Assembly (NCBI GenBank): GCA_943327105.2 | Contig: CALPVV020000007.1 | Span: 1 to 48,107, forward strand | DNA: 48,107 nucleotides | Direction: 5' to 3' | Origin: Nitrosovibrio sp. Nv4 | GTDB lineage: Bacteria; Bdellovibrionota; UBA1018; CAIMNF01 | Shown: one piece after another, positions 31,890 to 41,729 of the stretch | Position numbering within the stretch: the stretch's first letter is position 1 | How the letters are laid out: each line of letters starts with the position of its first letter | Notes under the pieces: model-generated | Told to the model about the DNA's origin: nothing | What the model saw: only the letters and a program-made list of their open reading frames with translations | The model's database searches: none | Position numbers and translations under genes: made by a program

Positions 31890-32801
31890 TTATTTTAGAT
31901 TCAATTCGCGTTTCACGAGGTCAGCGAATGCTGCTTTCAGTGTTGCTGAAACAGGACCAGCGTTTCCTTTGTTGATTTTTTTTCCATCAAGATCCAATAC
32001 CGGCAAAACTTCTTTCAAAGAGCTCGATACAAATACTTCGTCTGCTTCGTAGAGGTATTCTTTTGGAAAGCGAACTTCACGGCAAGGAATTCCAAGTTCA
32101 ACGCAAAGGTTGATGATGGCTCTGCGGGTAACGCCATCAAGAATTCCGACATCAAGCGGTGGAGTAGCCACAATTCCGCGTTTTACATAAAACACGTTGA
32201 AGGTGGTTCCTTCGGTGATAAATCCCTGTTGGTCGGGCATTAAAGCATCGTCATAACCCTCATCTGCAGCCGTAAGGTAGGCGAGCAGACTGTTCAGGTA
32301 GTTTCCTGATTTCATGGCTGGGTCAATTGCCTTAGGGTGATTTCGAATGCGTTTTGAAATCTGAAGTTTGGTGCCTTTGACGAATGCCGGGGTCGGAAAC
32401 ATGCTGATCGGTTCAACGATGATCACAAAATCAGCCGAAGATTCAAGGTTTTTAAGGCCAAACCCGATCTTGCCGCTTCCTCTTGAAACAACAATGCGCA
32501 TATAAACGTCTTCGTTGCTTTTGCCTGGTTGAGCGCGATACGCAGCAATTGTTTTTAAAATTTCTTTTTCATATTGCGCAACGGTATGCCCCAGCTTCAT
32601 GTGACAAAGAGCGGCGGATTTTTCCATCCGAATCAGGTGCTCTTTCAGACGAAATGGCTTGCCGTGATAAGTACGAACTACTTCATAAAGGCTGTCGCCA
32701 TAGAGAAAACTCCGATCAAACACCGAGACATTTGCCGATTCTGGCGGTATGATTTTCCCATTGATATTGATGACTGTTTTCCGTTTTTTTGCAGAGAGCA
32801 T
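31890..32801 (-). CDS. Class IV PLP-dependent aminotransferase
   Basis: The 303-residue protein has the fold type IV features: an opening VININGKIIPPESANVSVFD and FLYGDSLYEVVRTYHGKPF, the PLP lysine K164 in AMKSGNYLNS, the PLP-phosphate part FITEGTTFNVF (E197) and GVTRRAI near the end. Members include branched-chain aminotransferase, D-amino acid aminotransferase and aminodeoxychorismate lyase. The sequence does not decide the substrate; the length is close to D-amino acid and branched-chain types. It is divergent from hflX with a 36-bp gap. Confidence 0.88.
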   Translation of the reverse strand: MLSAKKRKTVININGKIIPPESANVSVFDRSFLYGDSLYEVVRTYHGKPFRLKEHLIRMEKSAALCHMKLGHTVAQYEKEILKTIAAYRAQPGKSNEDVYMRIVVSRGSGKIGFGLKNLESSADFVIIVEPISMFPTPAFVKGTKLQISKRIRNHPKAIDPAMKSGNYLNSLLAYLTAADEGYDDALMPDQQGFITEGTTFNVFYVKRGIVATPPLDVGILDGVTRRAIINLCVELGIPCREVRFPKEYLYEADEVFVSSSLKEVLPVLDLDGKKINKGNAGPVSATLKAAFADLVKRELNLK

Positions 32802-32837
32802 GCGTCGATCGTATCAAGAAGCTGATCGAAAATACAT

Positions 32838-34106
32838 ATGATTGAAAACACACAGTCTCTTTTGCCAATTAAAGAACATTTGAAGGTATTCACTCTCGGA
32901 GTGGAAGAGGAATCCTTGAATGAACTAGACCGCCTTTTGCATACGCTTGGGGTTGAAACCGCCCAGCGCGTAATGGCACCCGTACGTAAAATCGTCGCGG
33001 GCACCTATTTTGGTACGGGTAAGCTTGATGAAATTCGCGAACAGGGCGGAGACGAAATCGACCTGTTTGTTCTTGATGTCGAGCTGACTCCCCGTCAGAT
33101 GCAGAATGTTGAAAAAATTCTGGGTAAGCCTGTTCTGGATCGGAACGCCATCATTCTTGAAATTTTTTCTCGTCACGCGCGTACCAGTGAAGCAAAGACC
33201 CAGGTCGAGCTAGCCAAGTTACAATATGTTTTGCCCCGATTGGCTCACTTGTGGAATCACTTTGAACGCCAGCGCGGCGGTGGTGTCGGCAATAAGGGGA
33301 TGGGTGAAAAACAGATTGAAGTCGATCGTCGCCTGGTTAAGCGCCGAATCTCGATCCTTGGCAATCGCCTCAAAGAAATCGAAAAAGAACGAAAAGTGCA
33401 ACGCTCTTCGCGTAAAGACATTATGAAAGCGGCAATTGTCGGCTATACCAACGCCGGTAAATCGACCTTGCTGAACACGTTGACCGAAAGCAAGGTTCTC
33501 GCTGAAGACAAACTCTTTGCGACCCTTGATTCTACCGTTCGCGCGCTAAACCCAGATAGTCATCCACCGGTTGTGGTGATTGATACGGTGGGGTTTATTC
33601 AAAATATTCCGACTTCATTGATTGCTTCGTTCCGATCAACGCTTGAAGAAATTTCCCAGGCTGATTTGATTGTTCATGTTGTCGATGCATCTTCAGAGCA
33701 TGCTCGTGAGCAGTTTGAAACCACGGTCGAAGTTTTAAAAGAACTCAAGTGCGATGATAAAGATCGCATTGTCGTTTTGAATAAAATGGATTTATTGAGT
33801 TCCCCGGCTCAAGTGAACCGGGCAAAGCTTGTGCATCCCGGTGCCGTTCGTATTTCCGCACTTGATCTTGATGCAGTCAAGAGGCTGCGTGAGCAGATTC
33901 TTGATTATTTCAAAACCAAGATGCAGGTGTTTGAAGTGGTGGTGCCTTATACAGAAGGCAAGCTTCTTGCGAAGATTCAAGAATTCGGTTCGATCAATAG
34001 CACCAAATACCTTGAAAAAGGGGTATTCATGCAAGTGAAAATGGATACAGGCCTTGCTCAGAAATTGGGAGTGACTCGTTATGCAACTGCTAAGCAAGAT
34101 GATTAG
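32838..34106 (+). CDS. hflX: GTPase HflX
   Basis: The 422-residue protein has the HflX N-terminal domain (to about 190), with GTYFGTGKLDEI, DVELTPRQMQNVEKIL and DRNAIILEIFSRHARTSEAK, plus a coiled-coil. The G domain follows, with GYTNAGKST (about 200-208), DTVGFIQ and NKMD. It binds 50S and 70S ribosomes and rescues them after heat stress in other bacteria. The start is the ATG at 32838. The next gene starts 26 bp inside it. Confidence 0.95.
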   Translation: MIENTQSLLPIKEHLKVFTLGVEEESLNELDRLLHTLGVETAQRVMAPVRKIVAGTYFGTGKLDEIREQGGDEIDLFVLDVELTPRQMQNVEKILGKPVLDRNAIILEIFSRHARTSEAKTQVELAKLQYVLPRLAHLWNHFERQRGGGVGNKGMGEKQIEVDRRLVKRRISILGNRLKEIEKERKVQRSSRKDIMKAAIVGYTNAGKSTLLNTLTESKVLAEDKLFATLDSTVRALNPDSHPPVVVIDTVGFIQNIPTSLIASFRSTLEEISQADLIVHVVDASSEHAREQFETTVEVLKELKCDDKDRIVVLNKMDLLSSPAQVNRAKLVHPGAVRISALDLDAVKRLREQILDYFKTKMQVFEVVVPYTEGKLLAKIQEFGSINSTKYLEKGVFMQVKMDTGLAQKLGVTRYATAKQDD

Positions 34107-34929
34107 TGTTTTGTTCTTTTTGACCTCGTTTTCTTCAGTTGCTCAAACTGTCGAGCAGTTCCGTACACCGGCAAAGCTTTATGCGGGGGCTTACACTGTT
34201 AAAATTCAATTGAAAAAGGGCTATACCGAATACGATGTTCCGTTCTTTATCAAGCCTGATCAGGCTGAAAGCACTCTTGACCCGACATTGATAAGGGAGC
34301 TTGGGTTTTCAGAAAAAACTTTTCACTTTGACAGCGTAAGGATTGCGGGAAAAAAAATCGATCATCATCAATTCAAGCCGATGAAATCAGAGTGGGCATT
34401 TGTTCCTGATTTTGCGAAGAGCTGTTGTGCAGGTGTTTTGGGGCGTGATGTTTTATCCCAATTTGAAATTCGATTTGATCCGGGTTCACCGATTCATATC
34501 GTCTGGAAAAGATTACCTTCAAAATCTGAAAATGAAGTTTTCAAACCGGCTTTTTTGGTCGAATTGAAAAAGTTGTTTTCACTTGCCTCTACGAACGATC
34601 GTGTTTGTGTGTTGAATCTGCAAGATCGAATCCTGAAGTTTGAAGGTGCGCCTGTGAAGTCCGGTCCAGCATTATTCACCTTCTATATTATTCCGCCAGA
34701 TCGCGAACTTCGGGTCATGGAAATCACGAAAGACGCAAGACCTTCAGCGATTAAGGCAGGTTTTGCCAGTGGTTTAACCGTGACTGAAATCAACGGCGAA
34801 TCAGTCGGTAAAATGGATCGATGGTTGGTCGAAAAATATCTGAAGGGTGAAAAAGGTTCTACCCTGAGATTAACGACAGCTAAAGGCAAACAATTCGTGT
34901 TTGATTTTGCAAAAAACAGTTTCGAATAA
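34081..34929 (+). CDS. Secreted protein: degenerate retropepsin-like domain plus PDZ domain
   Basis: The 282-residue protein has a signal peptide (cleavage near SSVAQ, about residue 20). Residues about 45-135 follow the plan of bacterial aspartyl proteases, including LGFSE and the GVLGRDVLSQFEIRFDP element (118-134), but the expected DTGA active site is replaced by FFIKPDQAEST (55-65), so it should not be catalytic. The C-terminal part (about 195-280, DRELRVMEI ... IKAGFASGLTVTEING ... KMDRW) is PDZ-like. Its first 26 bp lie within the end of hflX. A scaffolding or substrate-binding role is inferred. Confidence 0.65.
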   Translation: MQLLSKMISVLFFLTSFSSVAQTVEQFRTPAKLYAGAYTVKIQLKKGYTEYDVPFFIKPDQAESTLDPTLIRELGFSEKTFHFDSVRIAGKKIDHHQFKPMKSEWAFVPDFAKSCCAGVLGRDVLSQFEIRFDPGSPIHIVWKRLPSKSENEVFKPAFLVELKKLFSLASTNDRVCVLNLQDRILKFEGAPVKSGPALFTFYIIPPDRELRVMEITKDARPSAIKAGFASGLTVTEINGESVGKMDRWLVEKYLKGEKGSTLRLTTAKGKQFVFDFAKNSFE

Positions 34930-34937
34930 AACTGAAA

Positions 34938-35423
34938 CTAATTCTTCGGATAAATTCTGGAAAAACAAGTCAGGTCTTCATTTGAACCAAGGAATGAAAC
35001 TTGTTGTTTTCCCTTGTAGTCAATGATGTTTGTAGTGAGAACAGCATTGAAGAAATCAGAAGCTTTGAACACCTGAGCCTTCGGCATTTTGAAATGAAAC
35101 TCAACAGTGATTTTGCTGCCATCTTGAACGGTCATCCATTTTGCAAGATAGCTTGCGCTTTCAGCATCGGTCTTGGCATCTTCTTCTCGATCAATGCCAA
35201 TACTTCCAGTGTCATGAGATTCGCCAACATCATCAAAACCAGTGGTATAGAAAAAAGTTCCTTTAAAAGGACTGTTCAAAGAAACCACAACGCGATCAGT
35301 GCTGTTTGGATTGGCAAAGTGACAGTCAATGTACTGAACGTCGTTCGCAGCAAATGCAGATTGAACGGTGGCTGTGTAAAGTGCAGAAGTAGAAAGTGCG
35401 GCAATAGCAAGAATCTTGAACAT
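34938..35423 (-). CDS. Small secreted protein of unknown function
   Basis: The 161-residue protein has a signal peptide (cleavage after FAA, about residue 26) and two cysteines (CHF near the mature start and LTCFSR near the end) that may form a disulfide. The mature part is rich in Asp, Thr and aromatic residues in alternating order, suggesting a beta-sandwich. No family is recognised. It lies 13 bp downstream of recX on the same strand, at the end of the rimP-nusA-infB-rbfA-truB-recX run, but its function is unrelated. It converges on the PDZ protein gene. Confidence 0.55.
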   Translation of the reverse strand: MFKILAIAALSTSALYTATVQSAFAANDVQYIDCHFANPNSTDRVVVSLNSPFKGTFFYTTGFDDVGESHDTGSIGIDREEDAKTDAESASYLAKWMTVQDGSKITVEFHFKMPKAQVFKASDFFNAVLTTNIIDYKGKQQVSFLGSNEDLTCFSRIYPKN

Positions 35424-35436
35424 GCTTGAAAGCGTA

Positions 35437-36039
35437 TTACTTCTTTAAAGCGACTTCAACCGCCTTTTTCGCAATTCCATAATCAAAACCTGCGGCAACA
35501 AGCTTTTGCAGTAGGCGTTGCTTGCGGGCAAAAGGGTCTTCGATTTTAGTGATGGCTGATTTTTCGGCTGCTTTGCAAGCGGCTTGAATTGCCCGTTCCA
35601 GTTCGTCATCGGGGTTGAATTCAATTTCTTTGGTCTGTTCTCCGACCCCTTTTAAGGTGAGCTTTTGCTCAATGTAGCGTTTCCCTTTTCCTCGACGCGC
35701 ATATTCACGGGTAATCATATCGGCAAATCGAGCATGATTGATGATGTTCGTGCGTTCAAATTCTTTGAGGATGTTTTCAATCCATTCAAGAGCTTCCGGT
35801 TGAGTTTCAAGATTCACTTTGCGCTTCAGGTAGGCCTCAAGTCGAGGGCGAGACGTTTCTCTTCGAGAACAGTAAAACAAGGCCAGATCCATGAGGCGTT
35901 TTGGGTCATAGGTCGGTTTTGTTCGGGATGTCAAACGGGAGCGTGCTGGGCGATCGCCGTTCAGATCGAGTGACGATTTTTTTCGATAGGAAGAGTTCCC
36001 CTTGCGCCCCCATTTTTTCGCGCGAATCGAATCGCTCAT
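35437..36039 (-). CDS. recX: RecX-like regulator of RecA
   Basis: The 200-residue protein has a basic, disordered N-terminus (about 1-40) and the RecX helical repeats. These include LMDLALFYCSRRETSRPRLE, WIENILKEFERTNIINHARFADMIT, REYARRGKGKRYIEQKLTLKGV and the C-terminal KQRLLQKLVAAGFDYGIAKKAV. RecX modulates RecA filaments. Its sits in the translation operon behind truB (13-bp gap) rather than next to recA, which is not in the window. The N-terminal extension of basic residues is longer than usual. Confidence 0.82.
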   Translation of the reverse strand: MSDSIRAKKWGRKGNSSYRKKSSLDLNGDRPARSRLTSRTKPTYDPKRLMDLALFYCSRRETSRPRLEAYLKRKVNLETQPEALEWIENILKEFERTNIINHARFADMITREYARRGKGKRYIEQKLTLKGVGEQTKEIEFNPDDELERAIQAACKAAEKSAITKIEDPFARKQRLLQKLVAAGFDYGIAKKAVEVALKK

Positions 36040-36052
36040 GCCTTGCCCCTGG

Positions 36053-37021
36053 TTAACCGTGCCATAAGATGATTCTCTGCAATCGGTACGTCGGTTTCAA
36101 GTGGGAATCTGCTTCACTCAGGCGCTCAAAAAGAGCCACCGGTGTGCCAGATGCCAGGCGGGCTATGAAATAGCGTGGGTTATTTCGGGTGTCCGATACG
36201 AATTTTTCAATCACCGAATAAACGGCATGAGGCTGCCCCTGAAGCATTGCAGTCGCCTCAATTTCAGTGACGGTCAGGGTTTGAAGGTGGGTTGCGACGT
36301 CAAGTAGTGGATGAAAGGCTGAGATATTCTCGATTGGTGCCTTTTCTTCAAGAAGTTTCATCACGGTTTCGAGATCTGAACACTTTGTTAACGATACATC
36401 ACTTGAATCAGTTCGAATCAAGGTGCGGAGGTGGGCAGCCGTTCCGGCTTTTTTAGCAAGGTCTTCGGCAATGACCCGAACGTAAGTGCCGCTTTCACAG
36501 CGTACGTGAAAAGAAAGCTCTGAAGTAAGAGGTGTTTTTTGGACCGTGAATTCACTGATTTTTTTCAAGATCGCTTTGCGTTCAACCTCGATGCCTTGTC
36601 GGGCAAGAGAGTGAAGGGTACGGCCATCCTGTTTTTTAGCAGAATACATCGGCGGTGTTTGCCAATAGTCCTCGGCTACGAATTGATCGGCAAGGACTTG
36701 CCACTGTTCATCGTTCAGTGATGGTACGGCCAAGGTCTCTACCACTTCACCAGTAAGGTCACCGGTATTGGTGCGGTTTCCGACAGCGATCATGCCTGAA
36801 TAAGCTTTTACCGAGTGAAGATAGGTGTCAGCGAGTTTGGTCGCTTCACCCACGAGTACGACCAGCGCACCTGTTGCAAATGGGTCGAGTGTTCCGCCAT
36901 GGCCGATCTTAAAACCCTTTTCACAATATCCATTACGGGTGAGGGCGATCTTCAGGCGAACGACAACATCGCTTGAAGTGAGTTCAGCGGGTTTATTGAT
37001 CCAGAATGCGCCCGAGAGCAT
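36053..37021 (-). CDS. truB: tRNA pseudouridine-55 synthase
   Basis: The 322-residue protein shows TruB motifs: INKPAELTSSDVVVRLK, then GHGGTLDPFATGALVV (with the catalytic Asp in TLDP), YSGMIAVGNRTNTGDLTGEV, QTPPMYSAKKQDGRTLHSLA and the RCESGTYVRVIAEDLA block. A C-terminal PUA-like region follows. It makes pseudouridine 55 in the T arm of tRNAs. The stop of rbfA and the ATG of truB are adjacent, with no base between them. Confidence 0.96.
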   Translation of the reverse strand: MLSGAFWINKPAELTSSDVVVRLKIALTRNGYCEKGFKIGHGGTLDPFATGALVVLVGEATKLADTYLHSVKAYSGMIAVGNRTNTGDLTGEVVETLAVPSLNDEQWQVLADQFVAEDYWQTPPMYSAKKQDGRTLHSLARQGIEVERKAILKKISEFTVQKTPLTSELSFHVRCESGTYVRVIAEDLAKKAGTAAHLRTLIRTDSSDVSLTKCSDLETVMKLLEEKAPIENISAFHPLLDVATHLQTLTVTEIEATAMLQGQPHAVYSVIEKFVSDTRNNPRYFIARLASGTPVALFERLSEADSHLKPTYRLQRIILWHG

Positions 37022-37411
37022 TTACTCTGATTTCTTATTAGCAGCGGCTTTTTCAGCCTCGAGCTGTTTCAAGATTTCATTCACACGAAGAGTGTTTTCA
37101 AGACCTTTGTCTTCTTTGAATAAAAGGTCAGGAATGGAACGCAATTGCATGATGGCAGCAAGTTGCTTTCTCAAAAAGCCCTTCGCGTCGCGAAGGGCTT
37201 CGAGAACTTGTTTAGTCAGATCAGGGTCAGTGTAGGTTTGATCGATAGAAACGATCGAAATATACACGGTTGCCTGTTTCACATCACGAGTGAGTTCAAC
37301 GTTGGTTACCGTAACGAAAGGAACACGAGGGTCCTTGAGTTCACGATTGATGAGCAAAGAAAGCTCATCTTTCATCATTGAAGCCACGCGGCTGATTCGA
37401 ATTGGATCCAT
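37022..37411 (-). CDS. rbfA: Ribosome-binding factor A
   Basis: At 129 residues it matches RbfA: RVASMMKDELSLLINRELKDPR at the start, then VTNVELTRDVKQATVYISI and LRDAKGFLRKQLAAIMQLRSIPDLLF. The C-terminal helix is lysine-rich. It acts in maturation of the 16S rRNA 5' end during cold adaptation and 30S assembly. It lies between infB (20-bp gap) and truB in the conventional order. Confidence 0.96.
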   Translation of the reverse strand: MDPIRISRVASMMKDELSLLINRELKDPRVPFVTVTNVELTRDVKQATVYISIVSIDQTYTDPDLTKQVLEALRDAKGFLRKQLAAIMQLRSIPDLLFKEDKGLENTLRVNEILKQLEAEKAAANKKSE

Positions 37412-37431
37412 TTGGTACTGCTCCTGGAATA

Positions 37432-40356
37432 TTATAGTTCTTGGCTTACCATTTCGATCTCGTAGGCTTCGATAAGATCGCCCACTTTGATGTCATTGTA
37501 ACCATCGATGCCCATACCGCACTCATAGCCTTGAGCGACTTCTTTAGCGTCGTCTTTGAAGCGTTTGAGTGAGTTCAATTTGCCGTCGAAGATGATTCGG
37601 CTGTCACGCAACAAACGAATTTGTGCATTACGAACCAATTTACCATCGACTACGAAGCAACCTGCAACTGTTCCTGCTTTAGGAAGAGAGAAGGTCTGAC
37701 GAACTTCGGCACGACCAAGGTAGTTTTCCACGCGTTTCTTGTCGAGGAGACCAGCCATTGAGTTCTTCACATCATCAAGAAGTTCATAAATAATGTTGTA
37801 GGTCTTGATCTGAATTCCTTCAGACTCGGCAATTGAGCGAGCTTTGGTTTCAGGACGTACGTTGAACCCGATGATGATTGCATCAGAAGCGTTCGCGAGC
37901 ATGACATCGCTTTCAGTGATTCCGCCTGCAGCTGCAAGAACGACCTTCACTTTAACTTTGTCAGTAGCTTGTTTGATCAAGCTGTCTTTTACGGCTTCTA
38001 CAGATCCGAATACGTCGGCTTTCAAGATCACGCGAAGTTCTTTCGCTTCTCCTGATTGGGCTTTAGCAAATAGATCTTCAAGAGTCGCTTTTGAAGACAT
38101 CGATTTTTTGTCGCGTGCAAGTTGAATACGGTGATCAACGAGTGTTTGTGCTGCTTTTTCGTCTTTCACTACGTCGAATGTTTCACCTGCATTTGGAATG
38201 CCATCAAAACCAAGCAATTCAACCGCAATACCCGGAGTAACCACTTTAACCGGTTCACCCAAGTGATTAGTCATTGCTTTAGCACGGCCCCAGCAAGTTC
38301 CACTCACCACGATTTCTCCTTGATTGAGTGTACCGCGGTTAATGAGAAGGCTAGCGACTGGACCACGACCTTTTTCAAGGCGTGATTCGAGTACAACCCC
38401 TTTAGCAAGGGCGTTGTAGTTTGCTTTGAAGTCTTCCACTTCAGCAACGAGAAGAATGCTCTCGAGCAATTTGTCGAGATTCAATTTCTTCAATGCTGAC
38501 ACCGGTACGAACATGGTGTCTCCGCCCCAATCTTCTGCAAGAAGGTCGAGTTCGGCGAGGCCTTGTTTGATTTTTTCAGGGTTAGCACCCGGTTTATCAA
38601 TCTTGTTCACGGCTACGATGATTGGCACTCCTGCTGCTTTCGCATGCGAGAGGGCTTCACGAGTCTGAGGCATCACGCCGTCATCGGCAGATACAACGAG
38701 AATCACGATATCGGTCGCGTTCGCGCCACGTGCACGCATGTTGGTGAATGCTTCGTGACCCGGAGTATCGATAAAGGTAATCAACTTGCCATCTTTTTCG
38801 ATGGTGTAAGCACCGATGTGCTGGGTGATCCCGCCGGCTTCACCACCGGCAACATTCGCTTCACGAAGTGAATCGAGAAGGGTTGTTTTACCGTGGTCGA
38901 CGTGACCCATGATGGTCACTACCGGAGGACGACTTTGAAGTTCTTCAGCATTGTCTTCGGAAGCATCAAGCATTGCTTCTTCTTTGAATGCGATGTTTTT
39001 CACATCGAATTTGAATTCAGAAGCGATCAAAGATGCAGTGTCGAAATCGATCGATTGGTTCATCGTTGCCATTTGTCCCATTTTCATGAGGGCGCGGATG
39101 ACATCGTTCGCTTTCACAGCCATTTGTTGGGCTAGTTCGCTGACCTTGATGCTATCTCCCATTTCAACAACGCGTTTATGCGCGGCTGCCACGGTGATTT
39201 CAGTACGATTAAGACTTTTACCCAATGGTGCCTTCTTTTTCTTTGGAATGAAGACCATTTCTTTTTTGCGATAATCCGCAAATTTGACGTCTTCAGGTTT
39301 CACAACAGTGTCAAAAGCCTTAGGGCCCCGTTTTTTTGCTTCTTCTTCTGCCATTCGATCAAGGTTTTCCTTGTCGACACGGCCGAATTTAAAGCTGTCG
39401 CGATCAGATTTGAATTTGCCTTCTGCGGTACCTGCAGCGCCTTCAAAACCTTTTTTCACACCTGTTCCAGCAACAGCCGGACGAGCAGGGGTTTTAGGCA
39501 TTGGTTTGGCCGCTTCAATAATACGAAGACCGCCAACCTTTTTTGCACCTTCTTTTGGTTTAAAGATGGTCAGGGTGGTTTCGGTTCTGCGAATGACTGA
39601 AGTGGTGGTTTTGCCACCTTCAGTTTTCACTTCAGTGCGAACGGTTTCAATTTTTCCGTCTTTTGGAGAAGGTACTACTTCCACTGGTTCAACTTCGACT
39701 GGTTCAACTTCTTCAACTGGAGCTTTCGCCACAGGTGCAGGAACTTTTCTCAGCATTGAAGTTTTCAATACAGGTGCTGCTTCAGGAGTTTCGATATCAA
39801 CAATCGCTTCTTCTGGTGCGGCAGTTGCCTGCATCATCAATTCAGCTTCAGCTGCTTTCGCTTCTTCTTTCAAGACTTCTTTTGTCGTTTCAACTGTTGA
39901 AGTCACCGTTTGGGTTGCGCCATCAGAGAGATGACGACGACGAATGACGGTTGAAGAAGAGGTAGAAGGCGCTTCAGTGGTAGGTGCCGGAGCTGCCGGT
40001 ACTACTGGAGCTGCCACCTTTTTCTTAGCGACAGTTTTAGGCTTAGGTGCTTCGGTCGCAGTTGCTGCTGCTGTTGCTGCAGCGACTGGAACAGATTCAC
40101 CGCCAGCGCTAGCACGTCTTGCCACGACTTTTTTTGCCGCTGGAGCTTTCGCTTTTGCAGCAGTGTCGGTCTTCTTGGCTAAAGAGGTGCCGCCCTTAAG
40201 AACGGTGCGAGCCTTTTGAACATCATTATCGGTCAATTCGCTCATGTGGTTCTTCACTTGGATTTCAAGCGTGTTCAGCTTGTCAACCAAGGAAAGGGAA
40301 TCAATGCCGAGCTCTTTGGCGAGTTCGTATACCTTGAGTGGTTCACGATCGGTCAT
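37432..40356 (-). CDS. infB: Translation initiation factor IF-2
   Basis: The 974-residue protein has an N-terminal IF2-N segment (about 7-45, [20 protein letters not shown]), a long Ala/Pro/Lys/Glu-rich linker (about 50-300), a second IF2-N like segment near 395-455 ([20 protein letters not shown]), and then the translational GTPase core. The core has [14 protein letters not shown] (P-loop), [23 protein letters not shown] and domains II to IV to the end, [15 protein letters not shown]. It delivers initiator tRNA to the 30S subunit. It follows nusA with a 4-bp overlap (ATGA). The Ala/Pro-rich linker is low complexity but unremarkable for IF-2 of this length. Confidence 0.98.
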   Translation of the reverse strand: MTDREPLKVYELAKELGIDSLSLVDKLNTLEIQVKNHMSELTDNDVQKARTVLKGGTSLAKKTDTAAKAKAPAAKKVVARRASAGGESVPVAAATAAATATEAPKPKTVAKKKVAAPVVPAAPAPTTEAPSTSSSTVIRRRHLSDGATQTVTSTVETTKEVLKEEAKAAEAELMMQATAAPEEAIVDIETPEAAPVLKTSMLRKVPAPVAKAPVEEVEPVEVEPVEVVPSPKDGKIETVRTEVKTEGGKTTTSVIRRTETTLTIFKPKEGAKKVGGLRIIEAAKPMPKTPARPAVAGTGVKKGFEGAAGTAEGKFKSDRDSFKFGRVDKENLDRMAEEEAKKRGPKAFDTVVKPEDVKFADYRKKEMVFIPKKKKAPLGKSLNRTEITVAAAHKRVVEMGDSIKVSELAQQMAVKANDVIRALMKMGQMATMNQSIDFDTASLIASEFKFDVKNIAFKEEAMLDASEDNAEELQSRPPVVTIMGHVDHGKTTLLDSLREANVAGGEAGGITQHIGAYTIEKDGKLITFIDTPGHEAFTNMRARGANATDIVILVVSADDGVMPQTREALSHAKAAGVPIIVAVNKIDKPGANPEKIKQGLAELDLLAEDWGGDTMFVPVSALKKLNLDKLLESILLVAEVEDFKANYNALAKGVVLESRLEKGRGPVASLLINRGTLNQGEIVVSGTCWGRAKAMTNHLGEPVKVVTPGIAVELLGFDGIPNAGETFDVVKDEKAAQTLVDHRIQLARDKKSMSSKATLEDLFAKAQSGEAKELRVILKADVFGSVEAVKDSLIKQATDKVKVKVVLAAAGGITESDVMLANASDAIIIGFNVRPETKARSIAESEGIQIKTYNIIYELLDDVKNSMAGLLDKKRVENYLGRAEVRQTFSLPKAGTVAGCFVVDGKLVRNAQIRLLRDSRIIFDGKLNSLKRFKDDAKEVAQGYECGMGIDGYNDIKVGDLIEAYEIEMVSQEL

Positions 40357-41729
40357 TCATTTGCTCCTTCAGATTGTTGAATCAATTCTTTGATCTTTTG
40401 ATCGGTTGCAGACTTGCTGTCGGGTGCTAGTTCTGGTGCAGAGATTGAAGCTGCCTGAACGCCGAGAACAAATGGTGCGCCTTCATCAACCAAAGCTTGT
40501 GCTTTAGCTTTAAGACGTTCTGCGGTTTCTTTTTCTTCGAAGCCTGGAACTTTCGCGAGGAATTCGAGAGAGGTTTCAGAAAGTTGCTTGATGTTGAGAA
40601 CGCCTACTTGCGCAAGACCGCGAGCAAGGGTTTCATTCAAGCCTTCGATGTTCACCAAGTTTGCAATCGCGTCTTGAACGCGTTTTTGAAGCTTGGTCTT
40701 AGAGATGATGTCAAGTTTCCAGCCGGTGATGTTTGCGGCAAGGCGAACGTTTTGACCACGTTTACCGATCGCCAGTGAAAGCTGGGTGTCTTCAACCATG
40801 ATTTCCATCGTTTTTGCGCGCTCATCGATGCGGATCGAAGAGATCTCAGCAGGAGAAAGAGCGGAACGAGCGAAAATCATCGGGTTATCAGACCAAGGAA
40901 TGATGTCGATTTTCTCGCCTTTCAATTCCTGAATCACTTGTTGAACGCGAGTACCTTTCATCCCAACGCATGCGCCGACCGGATCAATGTCGCGATCTTT
41001 TGAGATCACGGCCATTTTCGCGCGAGAACCTGGTTCACGTGCACATTGTTTGATTTCAATGATGCCATCGCGAATCTCAGGAACTTCTTGTTCGAAAAGT
41101 TTCATGAGGTATTTCGGGTTGGTGCGGCTGATGTAGAGGGCAGGACCTTTAGTAGTGGTCACCACGTCTACGAGCATCGCTTGAACTCGATCGCCTGGTT
41201 TGTAAGATTCGCCAGGAATGATTTCGTTCTTCGGAAGAAGAGCGTCAGTCTTACCAAGGTCGATCACCAGGTTACCGCGTTCCATACGACGAGCGATCCC
41301 TGAAACGATCTCGCCTTTGAGGGGGAGGTATTCGTTGAAGATGATGTCGCGTTCAGCGTCACGTACTTTTTGGAAAATGATTTGTTTCGCAGTTTGTGCG
41401 TCGATGCGGCCAAAGCTTGGAGTTTCAACTTTCACACCGAGCTCATCGCCGACTTGTGCTTGAGGATCGAGTTCAAGAGCGTCTTCCACTTTGATCTCTT
41501 CTGATTCTTCAAGCATGTCGTCATCGCTCTCGACCACTTTTTTGAAGAGGTAAAGATCAACGTCACCTGATTCGTCGTTGTAGTGCGCTTCGAGAATGGC
41601 GTGAGGGCCGTATTTCTTCTGAGCAGCAGCAAGAATCGCTTGTTCAATCGCGCTGACGATGATTTCTCTTTTGATACCGCGATCGCGGCCTACTGATTCA
41701 ATGACACGGCTAAGTTCTGTTAAGTTCAT
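40353..41729 (-). CDS. nusA: Transcription termination/antitermination factor NusA
   Basis: At 458 residues it has the NusA N-domain (about 1-130, with RGIKREIIVSAIEQAI), the S1 domain (about 135-200, GEIVSGIARRMERGNLVIDL) and two KH domains (about 230-345, with PVGACVGMKGTRVQQVIQEL and LAIGKRGQNVRLA). A C-terminal helix-hairpin-helix unit (GLNETLARGLAQVGVLNIKQL) and a short acidic tail follow. It binds RNA polymerase and modulates pausing and termination. It is between rimP and infB, with 4-bp overlaps on both sides. A terminator in the rimP leader could be a target of NusA feedback. Confidence 0.97.
   Translation of the reverse strand: MNLTELSRVIESVGRDRGIKREIIVSAIEQAILAAAQKKYGPHAILEAHYNDESGDVDLYLFKKVVESDDDMLEESEEIKVEDALELDPQAQVGDELGVKVETPSFGRIDAQTAKQIIFQKVRDAERDIIFNEYLPLKGEIVSGIARRMERGNLVIDLGKTDALLPKNEIIPGESYKPGDRVQAMLVDVVTTTKGPALYISRTNPKYLMKLFEQEVPEIRDGIIEIKQCAREPGSRAKMAVISKDRDIDPVGACVGMKGTRVQQVIQELKGEKIDIIPWSDNPMIFARSALSPAEISSIRIDERAKTMEIMVEDTQLSLAIGKRGQNVRLAANITGWKLDIISKTKLQKRVQDAIANLVNIEGLNETLARGLAQVGVLNIKQLSETSLEFLAKVPGFEEKETAERLKAKAQALVDEGAPFVLGVQAASISAPELAPDSKSATDQKIKELIQQSEGANE

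Noticed and set aside
39284-39934. 216-codon open frame antisense to infB
   Set aside because: It mirrors the Ala/Pro/Glu-rich IF-2 linker, giving a Ser/Thr-rich low-complexity product without support.
39650-40200. Apparent repeats in the infB 5' part
   Set aside because: They are degenerate Ala/Pro/Glu/Val codon runs of the normal IF-2 linker, not an array of regular repeats or a CRISPR.
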